Assembly: GCF_035975855.1 (NCBI RefSeq)
Contig: NZ_CP109055.1
Location: forward strand, 868,001 to 932,000
Reading direction: 5' to 3'
From: Streptomyces sp. NBC_01304
GTDB lineage: Bacteria; Actinomycetota; Actinomycetes; Streptomycetales; Streptomycetaceae
Length of the DNA stretch: 64,000 nucleotides
Positions within the stretch are counted from its first letter, which is position 1. Every line of letters starts with the position of its first letter. Shown piece by piece: positions 1 to 7,478 of this stretch. Position numbers and translations under genes: made by a program. The notes under the pieces were generated by a model. It worked only from the letters and a program-made list of their open reading frames with translations, did no database searches and was not told where the DNA came from.

Positions 1-261
1 TTCGTCGAGGGTGCCGAAGGCCGGGTCGATGGTGCGGTAGTCGGCCACGTCGTAGCCGCCGTCCACGAGCGGGGAGAGGTACCAGGGGGTGAACCACACG
101 GCGTCGACGCCGAGTTCGGCGAGGTACGGCAGATGGGCACGGACGCCCGCGAGGTCCCCGGTGCCGTCGCCGTCCCCGTCCGCGAAGCTGCGTGGATACA
201 CCTGGTAGATGACGGCGTCGCGCCACCAGTTGTCGGTGCGGGATGAGTGGAGAGCTGCCAC
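1..261 (-). CDS. GH13 alpha-glucosidase, N-terminal part (cut by left edge)
   Basis: This is the first 87 codons of a gene that continues beyond base 1. Translation from GTG at 261 gives WWRDAVIYQVYPRSF followed by an acidic DGDGDGTGDL stretch and LGVDAVWFTPWYLSPLVDGG. These are the first conserved strand and loop of GH13 alpha-glucosidases of the oligo-1,6-glucosidase type. The start has a GAAAGGA ribosome site a few bases upstream. No signal peptide is visible, so the enzyme should be cytoplasmic and hydrolyse alpha-linked oligosaccharides brought in by the ABC importer whose genes lie directly upstream on the same strand. The exact substrate cannot be told from this fragment. Confidence 0.9.
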   Translation of the reverse strand, partial: MAALHSSRTDNWWRDAVIYQVYPRSFADGDGDGTGDLAGVRAHLPYLAELGVDAVWFTPWYLSPLVDGGYDVADYRTIDPAFGTLDE

Positions 262-286
262 GGGACGGTCCTTTCGGGCAGGTGGG

Positions 287-338
287 ACCCCGCCGCCGGC
301 CGACGCGGGGACATGGAAAGAACGGCCGGCGGCGGGGT
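287..338 (-). terminator. hairpin between permease and GH13 gene
   Basis: Perfect 16-bp inverted repeat (287-302 and 323-338) with a 20-base loop, lying between the end of the second permease gene and the GH13 start. It has no T-run, as is usual in high-GC actinomycetes. It probably lowers read-through into the glucosidase gene or protects the 3' end of the upstream message. Confidence 0.6.
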
Positions 339-386
339 GCTTGCGGTGAGGGGCGTGGTTCGGGACCGGCGCGGCGCGCGCCGGCT

Positions 387-1361
387 TCAGCCCTTGAGGC
401 TGCCGGCGGTGAGGCCCGCCATGATGCTGCGCTGGAAGAGGAAGAACACGATGATCATCGGGACGCTCGCGATGACGAGCCCCGCCATGATCTGGTTCTG
501 CGTCACCGCTCCCGCGGTCTGCGACAGGCCCACGCTGATCGTCATCTTCTCGCTGTCGGGCAGGACGAGCAGCGGCCAGACGAAGTCCTTGAAGACCATG
601 ACGACGGTGAAGATGGACACCACGCCGAGGATCGGCCGGGAGATGGGCAGGATGATCGACCACAGGACGCGCCACGGGGGTACGCCGTCGATCTCGGCGG
701 CCTCAAGGAGTTCGTCCGGGATCGAGTCGAAGAAGCGCTTCAGCAGGAAGATGTTGAAGCCGTTGGCGGCCACCGGGAACCAGATGGCCCAGGGCGAGTT
801 GAGCAGCTGCCAGCCGAAGATCGGTACGTCGGTCACCGTGATGTACGCCGGGATCATCACGACGATCGGCGGGATCATCAGCGTGGCCAGCATGCCGGCC
901 AGGATGGCGTTGCCGAACAGGGGCCGGAGCTTGGACAGCGCATAGGCGGCGGAGACGTCCACCGCGAGCGCGAAGAGCCAGGCTCCGACGGCGTAGAACA
1001 GCGTGTTCTTGAGCAGCAGCCCGATGTCGAAGAGTTCCCAGGCATCGGTGAACACGGAGAAGTCGGGCGACTCGGGGAACAGGGTGGGCGGCATCTGGGC
1101 GAGTTCCTCGCCCGTCTTCATCGCGCCGGTGACCATCCAGTACAGGGGGAACACGAACACCAGGGTGAACACGACGAGGATGCCGGCGAGCAGCGCCCAG
1201 TAGATCTTCCGGCCCCAGCGGGACTTCAGCTCCAGCGGGGAGACGATGGTCCTGGCATGACCGTCGGCCCACGCCCCCCGGCGCCTCTTGCCTCTCTTGC
1301 GCTGCGGCGGCGCCGCCTTGACCGCTTCCGGCGCCTCGGGCCGGACGGTTGTGTTGAGCAT
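387..1361 (-). CDS. Sugar ABC transporter permease, MalG type
   Basis: A 324-residue inner-membrane permease of the carbohydrate uptake (CUT1) family. After a basic, Pro/Arg-rich cytoplasmic N-terminus of about 45 residues there are roughly six hydrophobic segments, beginning with YWALLAGILVVFTLVFVF. The EAA loop that docks the ATPase reads EAAEIDGVPPWRVLWSIILP. The gene starts five bases after the stop of the partner permease, and its ribosome site (AGAGGTAG) overlaps that gene's last codons, so the two are translationally linked. No ATPase gene is seen; in Streptomyces such importers usually share the general MsiK ATPase encoded elsewhere (family knowledge). Confidence 0.93.
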   Translation of the reverse strand: MLNTTVRPEAPEAVKAAPPQRKRGKRRRGAWADGHARTIVSPLELKSRWGRKIYWALLAGILVVFTLVFVFPLYWMVTGAMKTGEELAQMPPTLFPESPDFSVFTDAWELFDIGLLLKNTLFYAVGAWLFALAVDVSAAYALSKLRPLFGNAILAGMLATLMIPPIVVMIPAYITVTDVPIFGWQLLNSPWAIWFPVAANGFNIFLLKRFFDSIPDELLEAAEIDGVPPWRVLWSIILPISRPILGVVSIFTVVMVFKDFVWPLLVLPDSEKMTISVGLSQTAGAVTQNQIMAGLVIASVPMIIVFFLFQRSIMAGLTAGSLKG

Positions 1362-1366
1362 GGTGC

Positions 1367-2320
1367 CTACCTCTTCTCGTCACGGGTCAGCCGGAGCTGT
1401 ACCGCGGCGACGGCCAGAAGGACGATCATGAGCATCAGGCCGAGCGCGCTGCCCGCCCCGTAGTTGCCGCCGTAGACGAAGGCGTACTGGTACATCAGGT
1501 AGGCGACGGTGACCGTCGCGTTCTCCGGCCCGCCGCCCGTGAGCATGTACGGCTCGATGAACACCTGCATCGTGGCGACGATCTGCAGCATCAACATCAG
1601 CAGCAGGATCAGCCGGGTCTGCGGGATCGTGACGTGCCAGATCCGCTTGAAGATCCCGGCGCCGTCGAGCTCCGCGGCCTCGTACAGATCACCGGGGATG
1701 TTCTGCAGCGCCGCGAGATAGATCAGCACTCCGGATCCCAGGTTCATCCAGGTGGAGACGATCACCAGCGAGATCAGCGCGGTGTCGGTGGAGTCCAGCC
1801 AGGCCAGCGGCGGCAGTCCGATGAAGTCGAGGACCTGGTTGAACAGTCCCGGCCCGGGATCGTAGAACCAGCGGAACAGCAGGACCGACACGATCGGCGG
1901 GAGCATCACGGGCAGGTAGACCACGAAGCGGAGATACGCGCGGGCGTGCCGCAGCTCGTTGAGGACGACCGCGACCGCGAAGGGCACCAGGTACCCGCAG
2001 ACCAGCGCCAGCAAGGTGAAGGCCAGCGTGTTGCGCCAGGCCTGGCCGAACGCGGGATCGTCCACCACCGTACGGAAGTTGTCCAGGCCCACCCAGGTCG
2101 GGTCGTCGACGAGGTTGGTCTGCTGGAAGCTGAGAATGACTTCCTTGACGATCGGCCACCACGCGAACATCGCGAAGCAGAACAGCGCGGCGCACAGGAA
2201 TCCGTACGCGGTCAGGTTGTTCCGCACCGCCCGCTGCCGCCGTGACGGTGCCCGGCGCCGCGATGACGCCCTGCGCCGCGTCGCGGGCGGCTGCTTCGGT
2301 TCCACGGTGAGTGTTTCCAT
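1367..2320 (-). CDS. Sugar ABC transporter permease, MalF type
   Basis: A 317-residue membrane permease, partner of the MalG-type protein encoded next. The N-terminal 35 residues are strongly basic (RRRASSRRRAPSRRQR), followed by about six membrane segments starting near YGFLCAALFCFAMFAWWP. The EAA motif is EAAELDGAGIFKRIWHVTIP. ATG at 2320 has GGAG six bases upstream. Together with the binding lipoprotein upstream it forms a CUT1 importer for an oligosaccharide; the GH13 and GH87 neighbours suggest an alpha-glucan fragment as cargo. Confidence 0.93.
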   Translation of the reverse strand: METLTVEPKQPPATRRRASSRRRAPSRRQRAVRNNLTAYGFLCAALFCFAMFAWWPIVKEVILSFQQTNLVDDPTWVGLDNFRTVVDDPAFGQAWRNTLAFTLLALVCGYLVPFAVAVVLNELRHARAYLRFVVYLPVMLPPIVSVLLFRWFYDPGPGLFNQVLDFIGLPPLAWLDSTDTALISLVIVSTWMNLGSGVLIYLAALQNIPGDLYEAAELDGAGIFKRIWHVTIPQTRLILLLMLMLQIVATMQVFIEPYMLTGGGPENATVTVAYLMYQYAFVYGGNYGAGSALGLMLMIVLLAVAAVQLRLTRDEKR

Positions 2321-2359
2321 TGTGTTCTCCAGTCCCCGACTCCGGTTCCGGCTGCGACG

Positions 2360-2388
2360 GGGGGTGCCGCCCCCTGAACGGCACCCCC
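2360..2388 (-). terminator. intercistronic hairpin after binding-protein gene
   Basis: A 10-bp perfect stem (2360-2369 with 2379-2388) and 9-base loop in the 81-base gap between the binding-protein gene and the first permease. Hairpins at this position commonly stabilise the binding-protein message and reduce permease expression, giving the usual excess of binding protein. Confidence 0.5.
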
Positions 2389-2401
2389 GGCTGTGTCGCC
2401 G

Positions 2402-3733
2402 TCAGCCGCGGGCCAGAATCCCGTTCGCCTTGGACTCGGCGTCCTTGAGCAGCTTGTCGATGTCGGCGTTCTCCCGGGTCAGGACCGCGGACATGGCCAC
2501 GTCGAGGACCGCGTAGAGCTCCTGGGCCTTGGCCGGCTCCAGCTTGGGAGTGACCGCGCCCGAAGCTGCGACGTAGGGCTGGTAGTACTCGGTCGGGAGG
2601 CTGGCGTTGGCCATGCGCTCCTTCGCGATGGACTGGCCGGTCGGGGAGTCACCCATGTAGTCGTTGTTGGGGACGCCCACGGCCTCGCCGTTGGCCTTGC
2701 CCCGGGCGAAGTCGAAGCGGCCCTTGCCGGGCGTGTTGAACTGGAAGTCGATCCACTGCAGACCGGCCTTCGTCTCGGCCGCGCTCGCCTTGGGGTTGAT
2801 CATGTAAGCCTCGCCGCCGGTCAGCGACGCCTTGCCCTCCGGGATGCCGGTGATGCCGAAGTCGTCGACCTTCCCCTGGAACTTCTGGACCACGTCGGTG
2901 ACGACGTCCGGCGCGCCGAGCATCATGCCCGTCTTGCCGGCGGCCATCTGCTGCATCAGCGCCTCCCAGCCGATCAGCACCTTGCTGCCGACGCTCTTGT
3001 CCTCCCAGCGCATGTCGTGCAGGTTCTGCAGGACGGCCTTGCCCTCGGCGCTGTTGAAGGCGGCCTTGCCGTCGACGGCCATCTCGCCGCCCCGGCTGAA
3101 TATGGACTGCGCGAAGTGCCAGCCGCCGACGTTGCCGCCGCCGTACTCGCCGTACCCGACGTAGCCGTCGCCGAGGTCCGCGATCTTCTTCGCCGCGGCC
3201 TGGACCTCGTCCCAAGTCTTCGGCGGGGCTTCGGGGTTGAGGCCGGCCTCGGTGAACAGCTTGCGGTTGTAGACCAGACCGACGCTGTAGCTGACGTTGG
3301 GAACGCCGTAGACCTTGCCGTCCTTGGTGACCATGTCCCGGACGTCCTGCTTGATGTCCCCGAAGTTCTTCACCAGCTTGGTGTCACTGGTGATGTCCTT
3401 CGCCTGCCTCTTGGCGATCACGTCGGAGTAGTTCGTGACGGGCACCATGAAGACCGTCTCCATCTGCCCGCCGGCCAGCTTCGCGGCGAAGGTCTTGGGG
3501 TCGAAGCATGGCTGCTGGTCCGTGCTCTTGACCGTGACGCCCGGATGCGCCTTCTCGAACGCGGCGACGTCGTCGTCCCACGCCTTGCGCTGCTTCGCCG
3601 CGGTCTTCGCCGGCTGACACGCCACGGTGATCGAAACGCCTCCCCCGGCATTGGAGTCGGAGTCTCCGCCGCAGGCTGTGGCGCTGATGGCGAGTCCTGT
3701 GGTGACAAGGATCGCGAGGTAACGGGGCTTCAT
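2402..3733 (-). CDS. Sugar ABC transporter substrate-binding lipoprotein
   Basis: A 443-residue extracellular binding protein of solute-binding family 1. ATG at 3733 is preferred over an upstream in-frame start because it is preceded by AAGAGGAG and begins a classical lipoprotein signal, MKPRYLAILVTTGLAIS followed by ATAC at the lipidation Cys (residue 21). The mature part has the family pattern of Trp/Tyr-rich sugar-contact segments such as WDEVQAAAKKIADLGDGYVGYGEYGG. It is the first gene of the importer operon. Unusual for the family, the mature N-terminus carries three further cysteines (VACQPAK, QQPCFD), which could form a disulfide. Sugar specificity cannot be read from the sequence. Confidence 0.93.
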   Translation of the reverse strand: MKPRYLAILVTTGLAISATACGGDSDSNAGGGVSITVACQPAKTAAKQRKAWDDDVAAFEKAHPGVTVKSTDQQPCFDPKTFAAKLAGGQMETVFMVPVTNYSDVIAKRQAKDITSDTKLVKNFGDIKQDVRDMVTKDGKVYGVPNVSYSVGLVYNRKLFTEAGLNPEAPPKTWDEVQAAAKKIADLGDGYVGYGEYGGGNVGGWHFAQSIFSRGGEMAVDGKAAFNSAEGKAVLQNLHDMRWEDKSVGSKVLIGWEALMQQMAAGKTGMMLGAPDVVTDVVQKFQGKVDDFGITGIPEGKASLTGGEAYMINPKASAAETKAGLQWIDFQFNTPGKGRFDFARGKANGEAVGVPNNDYMGDSPTGQSIAKERMANASLPTEYYQPYVAASGAVTPKLEPAKAQELYAVLDVAMSAVLTRENADIDKLLKDAESKANGILARG

Positions 3734-3808
3734 TACGGCTCCTCTTGAGGTGACGCCCAAGCACTGCCCTGATTGCTGCGCAACCATAGGACGGGCTACA
3801 GAACCGCG

Positions 3809-3836
3809 CAAGATTCTGATTCATATTTGCAAGATT
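3809..3836. promoter_or_regulatory. CAAGATT direct repeat upstream of importer operon
   Basis: Two copies of CAAGATT (3809-3815, 3830-3836), 21 bp apart start to start, i.e. two DNA turns, about 75 bases upstream of the binding-protein start in an AT-rich island. Each is preceded by a G/C-C base pair context (GCGCAAGATT, TTGCAAGATT). The spacing suggests a regulator binding one face of the helix, as with ROK or LacI-type sugar repressors. No regulator gene is adjacent in this window. Confidence 0.4.
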
Positions 3837-3902
3837 ACGACTCCGTCACGAGACCTTCACCGTTGTCGACGGCAGGCTCGGACTGGCGCGCGCTGACATG
3901 CT

Positions 3903-3949
3903 GCGGAGTCGCAGCGCACCGCCCTGGGGGCGGTGCGCTGCGACTCCGC
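3903..3949 (-). terminator. 22-bp perfect hairpin terminator
   Basis: Arms 3903-3924 and 3928-3949 pair perfectly over 22 bp with a 3-base loop. It lies 20 bases beyond the stop of the GH87-type gene and separates it from the importer promoter. Confidence 0.85.
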
Positions 3950-3969
3950 TTGCACTCAATACCTGTCAA

Positions 3970-6900
3970 TCATTTGCGTATACGGCCCGAGGCACCTGCA
4001 CAGCCCTCCTTGACGGTGAACTGCGAGCCGGGCTCGACCAGGATGTTCCCGTCCCGCGAATCGCTGATCGTCACGTTGCACAGCGTGGCGCTGCCGCGGG
4101 CACCGCCCATCGCGAGGACTCCGGAGCCGTTGTTGGACTTGGAGATCGTCACGCCGGAGATCTTCACGTCCGGCATGGCGCCGCCACCGGTCTTGAACTG
4201 GATGCCGTCGTACGTCGAGTCGTGGATATCGGTGTCGCGGATCGTGACGCCGGGGATGTCCGGACCCTGTGCGAACAGCGTGATGGCGCCGAACTCCTGG
4301 TCCTCGTTCCAGAACGCCCCGCCCGTGCGGTAGAGGCCGTTGTTCGCGACCAACGTCTGGCCGGTGAACGGAATCGGGTCGTGGTCCGTCGCCAGCATGA
4401 TGCCGGGGTAGTTCATGGTGTCGTACACGAGGTTGTTCTCGATCTTGTTGCCGTACCCGCCGTACACCGCGATGCCGTTGGCCCGCCACGGCAGCTGCAC
4501 GGTGTTGTTGCGGAAGGCGTTGTCGTGGCCGATGTCGACCGAGGTGTCCTTGACGTACTTGCTGGCCCAGACCGCCAGCGCGTCGTCACCGGTGTTGCGG
4601 AACGACGAGTTGAACACCGTGGAGTTGCGCGAGCCGTTGGTGAAGTTCACGCCGTCCGCGTAGGTGTTGCGGATGCGCATGCCGCTGAATTCCAGGCCGT
4701 CGGCCGGACCCCACAGCTCCGGGATGTTGCTGTAGTCGCGTCCGACCCAGACACCCACGTTGGCGTGCTCGATCCAGACGTTGTCGACCTTCGTGTTCTT
4801 GCCGAAGCGGCCGTTGAGACCGACGCCGCCCTCGGCGTTCCCGTCGCCGCCGCGGATGGCGCCCGAACCGAAGATGGCGATGTCGGAGATCTTGGTGTTG
4901 TCGTCGATGTCGAAGCCGAAGTTGCCCTCGTGCGGGTGGTTGATGCCGCCGGCCTCGTGCGGCGGGGTCAGCGTGTAGAGCTGGGAGTGCCACATGCCCG
5001 CGCCGCGGATCGTCACGTCCCGGATGCCGACCTGGTTGTAGTCTCCGCGGTTCAGCGGGTCGTCGGTGAGGATCTTCTGCTCCTGGCGCCACTGTCCGGC
5101 CGGGATCCACACGCAGTCGATCTCGCCCTTCTGGTCGGCGGTCACGGCCTTCTGGATCGCGTTCGTGTCGTCGATCCCGTCGTTGGGGATCGCCCCGTAC
5201 TCGGTGATCGAGGTGCACCCGGCGGGCTTGCTCGCGGCCGGCGCCACCTGCTCCAGGTCGATCAGGTCGACGATGTAGTACGTGGCGTCGTCACCGGCGT
5301 CGCGCTGCAGGCGGAACTTGGTGCCCTGCGGATAGGTCTGCTCCAACAGCGCGTGCGACTCGTCGAAGAGCCGCCGTGCGTCGCCGCCCGGCGTGTTGGT
5401 CAGGCCCTCGGGCTGGTCGGTGTTGCCGTACAGCCAGCTGTGCTTGGAGGACAGGGTCAGCTTCTGCACGAACTTGCCGTCCGCGTAGAGGCTGAGGGTC
5501 TTCGACTGGCCGCCGCCGCTCGGGGCGTCGGGGATGGAGTTGCGTACGACGATCGAGTTGCTCGCGCTGGTGGAGGTGAACTCGACGTACTGGCCGGTCG
5601 AGTTGAGGCGAACCGACTTGCGGCCCGAGGACTCAGTGGCGAAATTGGTGTGGCCGAAGGTGCGCTTGGCGTCCGTCTCGAGGAGCGTGCCCTCGTACTT
5701 GGCGTCCTCGGCCTCGTACTCGACGTACGGCACGGCCGCACCGCGCCCGACCACCACGGAGCGCGCGAAGACGTTGTTGTTCTCGTTGGTCTCGGCGACC
5801 GTGTTCGTCGCGTCGGCGGTCGCGGTGAGGGTGGCGCCGCCGCTGGTCGCGGTCCAGCTGCCGCCGATGTCCACGGTGGCCGTCGCGTCCGCCGCGATCG
5901 CCGGAGCCGTTCCGTTCAGCGTGGCGTCGCCCACCGTGAGGCGGGTCACCGAGCCTGCGCTGACGCCGCTGGTGCCGCGGTTGTGGACCTTCACCGCGAA
6001 GGTGACCTTCGCGCCCACGGCCGGGTTCGCCGGGTTCGAGGTGATGCCGGTGACCTCCAGGTCGGGGCCCGGGCTCTGGCCGACCGTCAGTTTCGCCTCT
6101 GCGGTCAGGCTGTTGTTGTCGTCGTTCTGCTCGTCGACCGTGTCGCTCGGGTCGACGACTGCCGAAACGGTGTAACTGCCCTGGGGCCGCTTGCCGATGT
6201 CGACCTTGACGGTCTTCGACTCGCCCGCCGCCAGCGCGGGCACCGCGGCGCTGCCCGCGACCGTGCCGCCGAGGCTGACGTTCACCGTGGTCGCGGCCGC
6301 GGCCGCGTTCCCGGTGTTGCGGACCGTGGCGTTGACCGCGATCTCGTCGCTCTCCGAGGGCTGCTCGGGGCTCCAGGTGAGGTTCGAGACGGTCAGGTCC
6401 GGGTTGGGTGCGGGGGTGCCCATGACCTGCAACTCGGCGACCTGGCCGCCGTATCCGGAGCTGTTGCTGAAGATCTTCAGCTGTACGTCGGCGTAGCGGC
6501 CGGTGACCGGGATGGTCACGGAGTTCTGGTTCCCCGACGGGTTGAAGGTGTAGTCGGCCCGCGCCTTGAGCGAGCTGAAGCCCTGGGCGGACTGCTCACG
6601 CCCGAGCACCTCGATGCTCTGCGTCCGGGTCGACCAGGCCTGGTCGGGATTGAGCTTGACGACGACCGATGCGAGGTCGGCGTTCGCGTCCAGCTTCACG
6701 GTCAGCGTCGAGGGATGACCGCTCGACTCCCAGTAGGTGCTGGTGCTGTTGTCGTTGGCGTTCGTGGCGTAGTAGTTCTGCGTCGACGAGGACGCCTCGA
6801 TCGGTTTGTTGACCGCGAGATTCGTGGGCTCCGCCGCGGGCCGCGGGGCGGCTGCCGCACCCGCGGTGCCGGGCAGCAGCCCGACGGTGATCAGCCCGGC

Positions 6901-7020
6901 CCCGAGCAGCACGGCGATCCGGCCCCGGGTGCGGCGGAACCGGCCCACGGTGGCGAACCGCTTCGCGGATTGTCTGCGACTCGTGGTGTGCGGCCGTCGG
7001 CTTCGTTGTTTCCATCTCAT
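3970..7020 (-). CDS. Secreted GH87-type alpha-1,3-glucanase/mycodextranase candidate, multidomain
   Basis: A 1016-residue exported enzyme. ATG at 7020 follows AGAGGACG and opens a long basic n-region plus a hydrophobic core (IAVLLGAGLITVGLLPG) ending in AGAAAAP. Domains in order: discoidin/F5-8-type domain (about 65-200), two CARDB domains with paired 'NPDLTVSNL' and 'GPDLEVTGI' starts (about 205-420), a CBM6/35-like domain beginning VEYEAEDAKYEG (about 425-590), then a right-handed beta-helix. Asp789 in YADGVNFTNGS and Asp812-Asp813 in NTGDDALAVW have the spacing of the three catalytic aspartates reported for GH87 (D-x22-DD). It is a divergent paralogue of the gene at 7479. Activity on alpha-1,3-glucan or nigeran is inferred. 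Confidence 0.78.
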   Translation of the reverse strand: MRWKQRSRRPHTTSRRQSAKRFATVGRFRRTRGRIAVLLGAGLITVGLLPGTAGAAAAPRPAAEPTNLAVNKPIEASSSTQNYYATNANDNSTSTYWESSGHPSTLTVKLDANADLASVVVKLNPDQAWSTRTQSIEVLGREQSAQGFSSLKARADYTFNPSGNQNSVTIPVTGRYADVQLKIFSNSSGYGGQVAELQVMGTPAPNPDLTVSNLTWSPEQPSESDEIAVNATVRNTGNAAAAATTVNVSLGGTVAGSAAVPALAAGESKTVKVDIGKRPQGSYTVSAVVDPSDTVDEQNDDNNSLTAEAKLTVGQSPGPDLEVTGITSNPANPAVGAKVTFAVKVHNRGTSGVSAGSVTRLTVGDATLNGTAPAIAADATATVDIGGSWTATSGGATLTATADATNTVAETNENNNVFARSVVVGRGAAVPYVEYEAEDAKYEGTLLETDAKRTFGHTNFATESSGRKSVRLNSTGQYVEFTSTSASNSIVVRNSIPDAPSGGGQSKTLSLYADGKFVQKLTLSSKHSWLYGNTDQPEGLTNTPGGDARRLFDESHALLEQTYPQGTKFRLQRDAGDDATYYIVDLIDLEQVAPAASKPAGCTSITEYGAIPNDGIDDTNAIQKAVTADQKGEIDCVWIPAGQWRQEQKILTDDPLNRGDYNQVGIRDVTIRGAGMWHSQLYTLTPPHEAGGINHPHEGNFGFDIDDNTKISDIAIFGSGAIRGGDGNAEGGVGLNGRFGKNTKVDNVWIEHANVGVWVGRDYSNIPELWGPADGLEFSGMRIRNTYADGVNFTNGSRNSTVFNSSFRNTGDDALAVWASKYVKDTSVDIGHDNAFRNNTVQLPWRANGIAVYGGYGNKIENNLVYDTMNYPGIMLATDHDPIPFTGQTLVANNGLYRTGGAFWNEDQEFGAITLFAQGPDIPGVTIRDTDIHDSTYDGIQFKTGGGAMPDVKISGVTISKSNNGSGVLAMGGARGSATLCNVTISDSRDGNILVEPGSQFTVKEGCAGASGRIRK

Positions 7021-7478
7021 GGCATCGTCCTCTGTCCCTGGGGCGCGTTCGCGTCGTCGAGGTGCCTGGTCAGCGCATCGGCACGGCGAGAGCGGCCCTG
7101 ATTGCGCGATCTGATCGCCACTGCTTTGCGGAAGCTGCGTAGGAGATTTGCGCAGCACTCTCGATGTTTTGCTACAGCGGCACCACAGGGTTCCCGCGCG
7201 CAGCAACGTTGTCAACGCTTCTCACTCGGTGGCCGAAAGGCCACACGCCGGGCCCCGGGACGGTCCCTCCGCTCGAACGAGGAGCCTCAACTGCTGTCAG
7301 GAGCACGGCAATTAACCCTGCCGAAACCATGGACCCCGCAACTGGACTCTGGCAATCTCCAACAACTGAACGCAAGAAATGGAGAGTTGGCTCTGGGGAC
7401 GGCGACACTCTCCTGCTGGAAACACCACAAAGCCGTGCCTCGTACCGTCCTGCGGACGAGGCGGACGATCGGGATTCC
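7021..7478. promoter_or_regulatory. shared divergent promoter region of the two GH87-type genes
   Basis: A 458-base gap between divergent starts with no convincing gene. It is more AT-rich and contains several TTTGCG/TGCGCA elements around 7120-7160 (TTTGCGGAAGCTGCG, ATTTGCGCAGCAC), resembling the TTGCAAG elements upstream of the importer. I take it to hold both promoters and a common operator; exact -10/-35 boxes are not clear. Confidence 0.45.

Noticed and set aside
3734..3811. Upstream in-frame start for the sugar-binding lipoprotein
   Set aside because: It would put 26 hydrophilic residues ahead of the lipoprotein signal; the inner ATG has the ribosome site and a proper signal.
3898..7101. 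A plus-strand open frame of over 1000 codons antisense to the GH87-type gene
   Set aside because: It mirrors the high-GC third positions of the real gene, is dominated by Arg/Val/Gly/Asp without any domain, and lacks a ribosome site.
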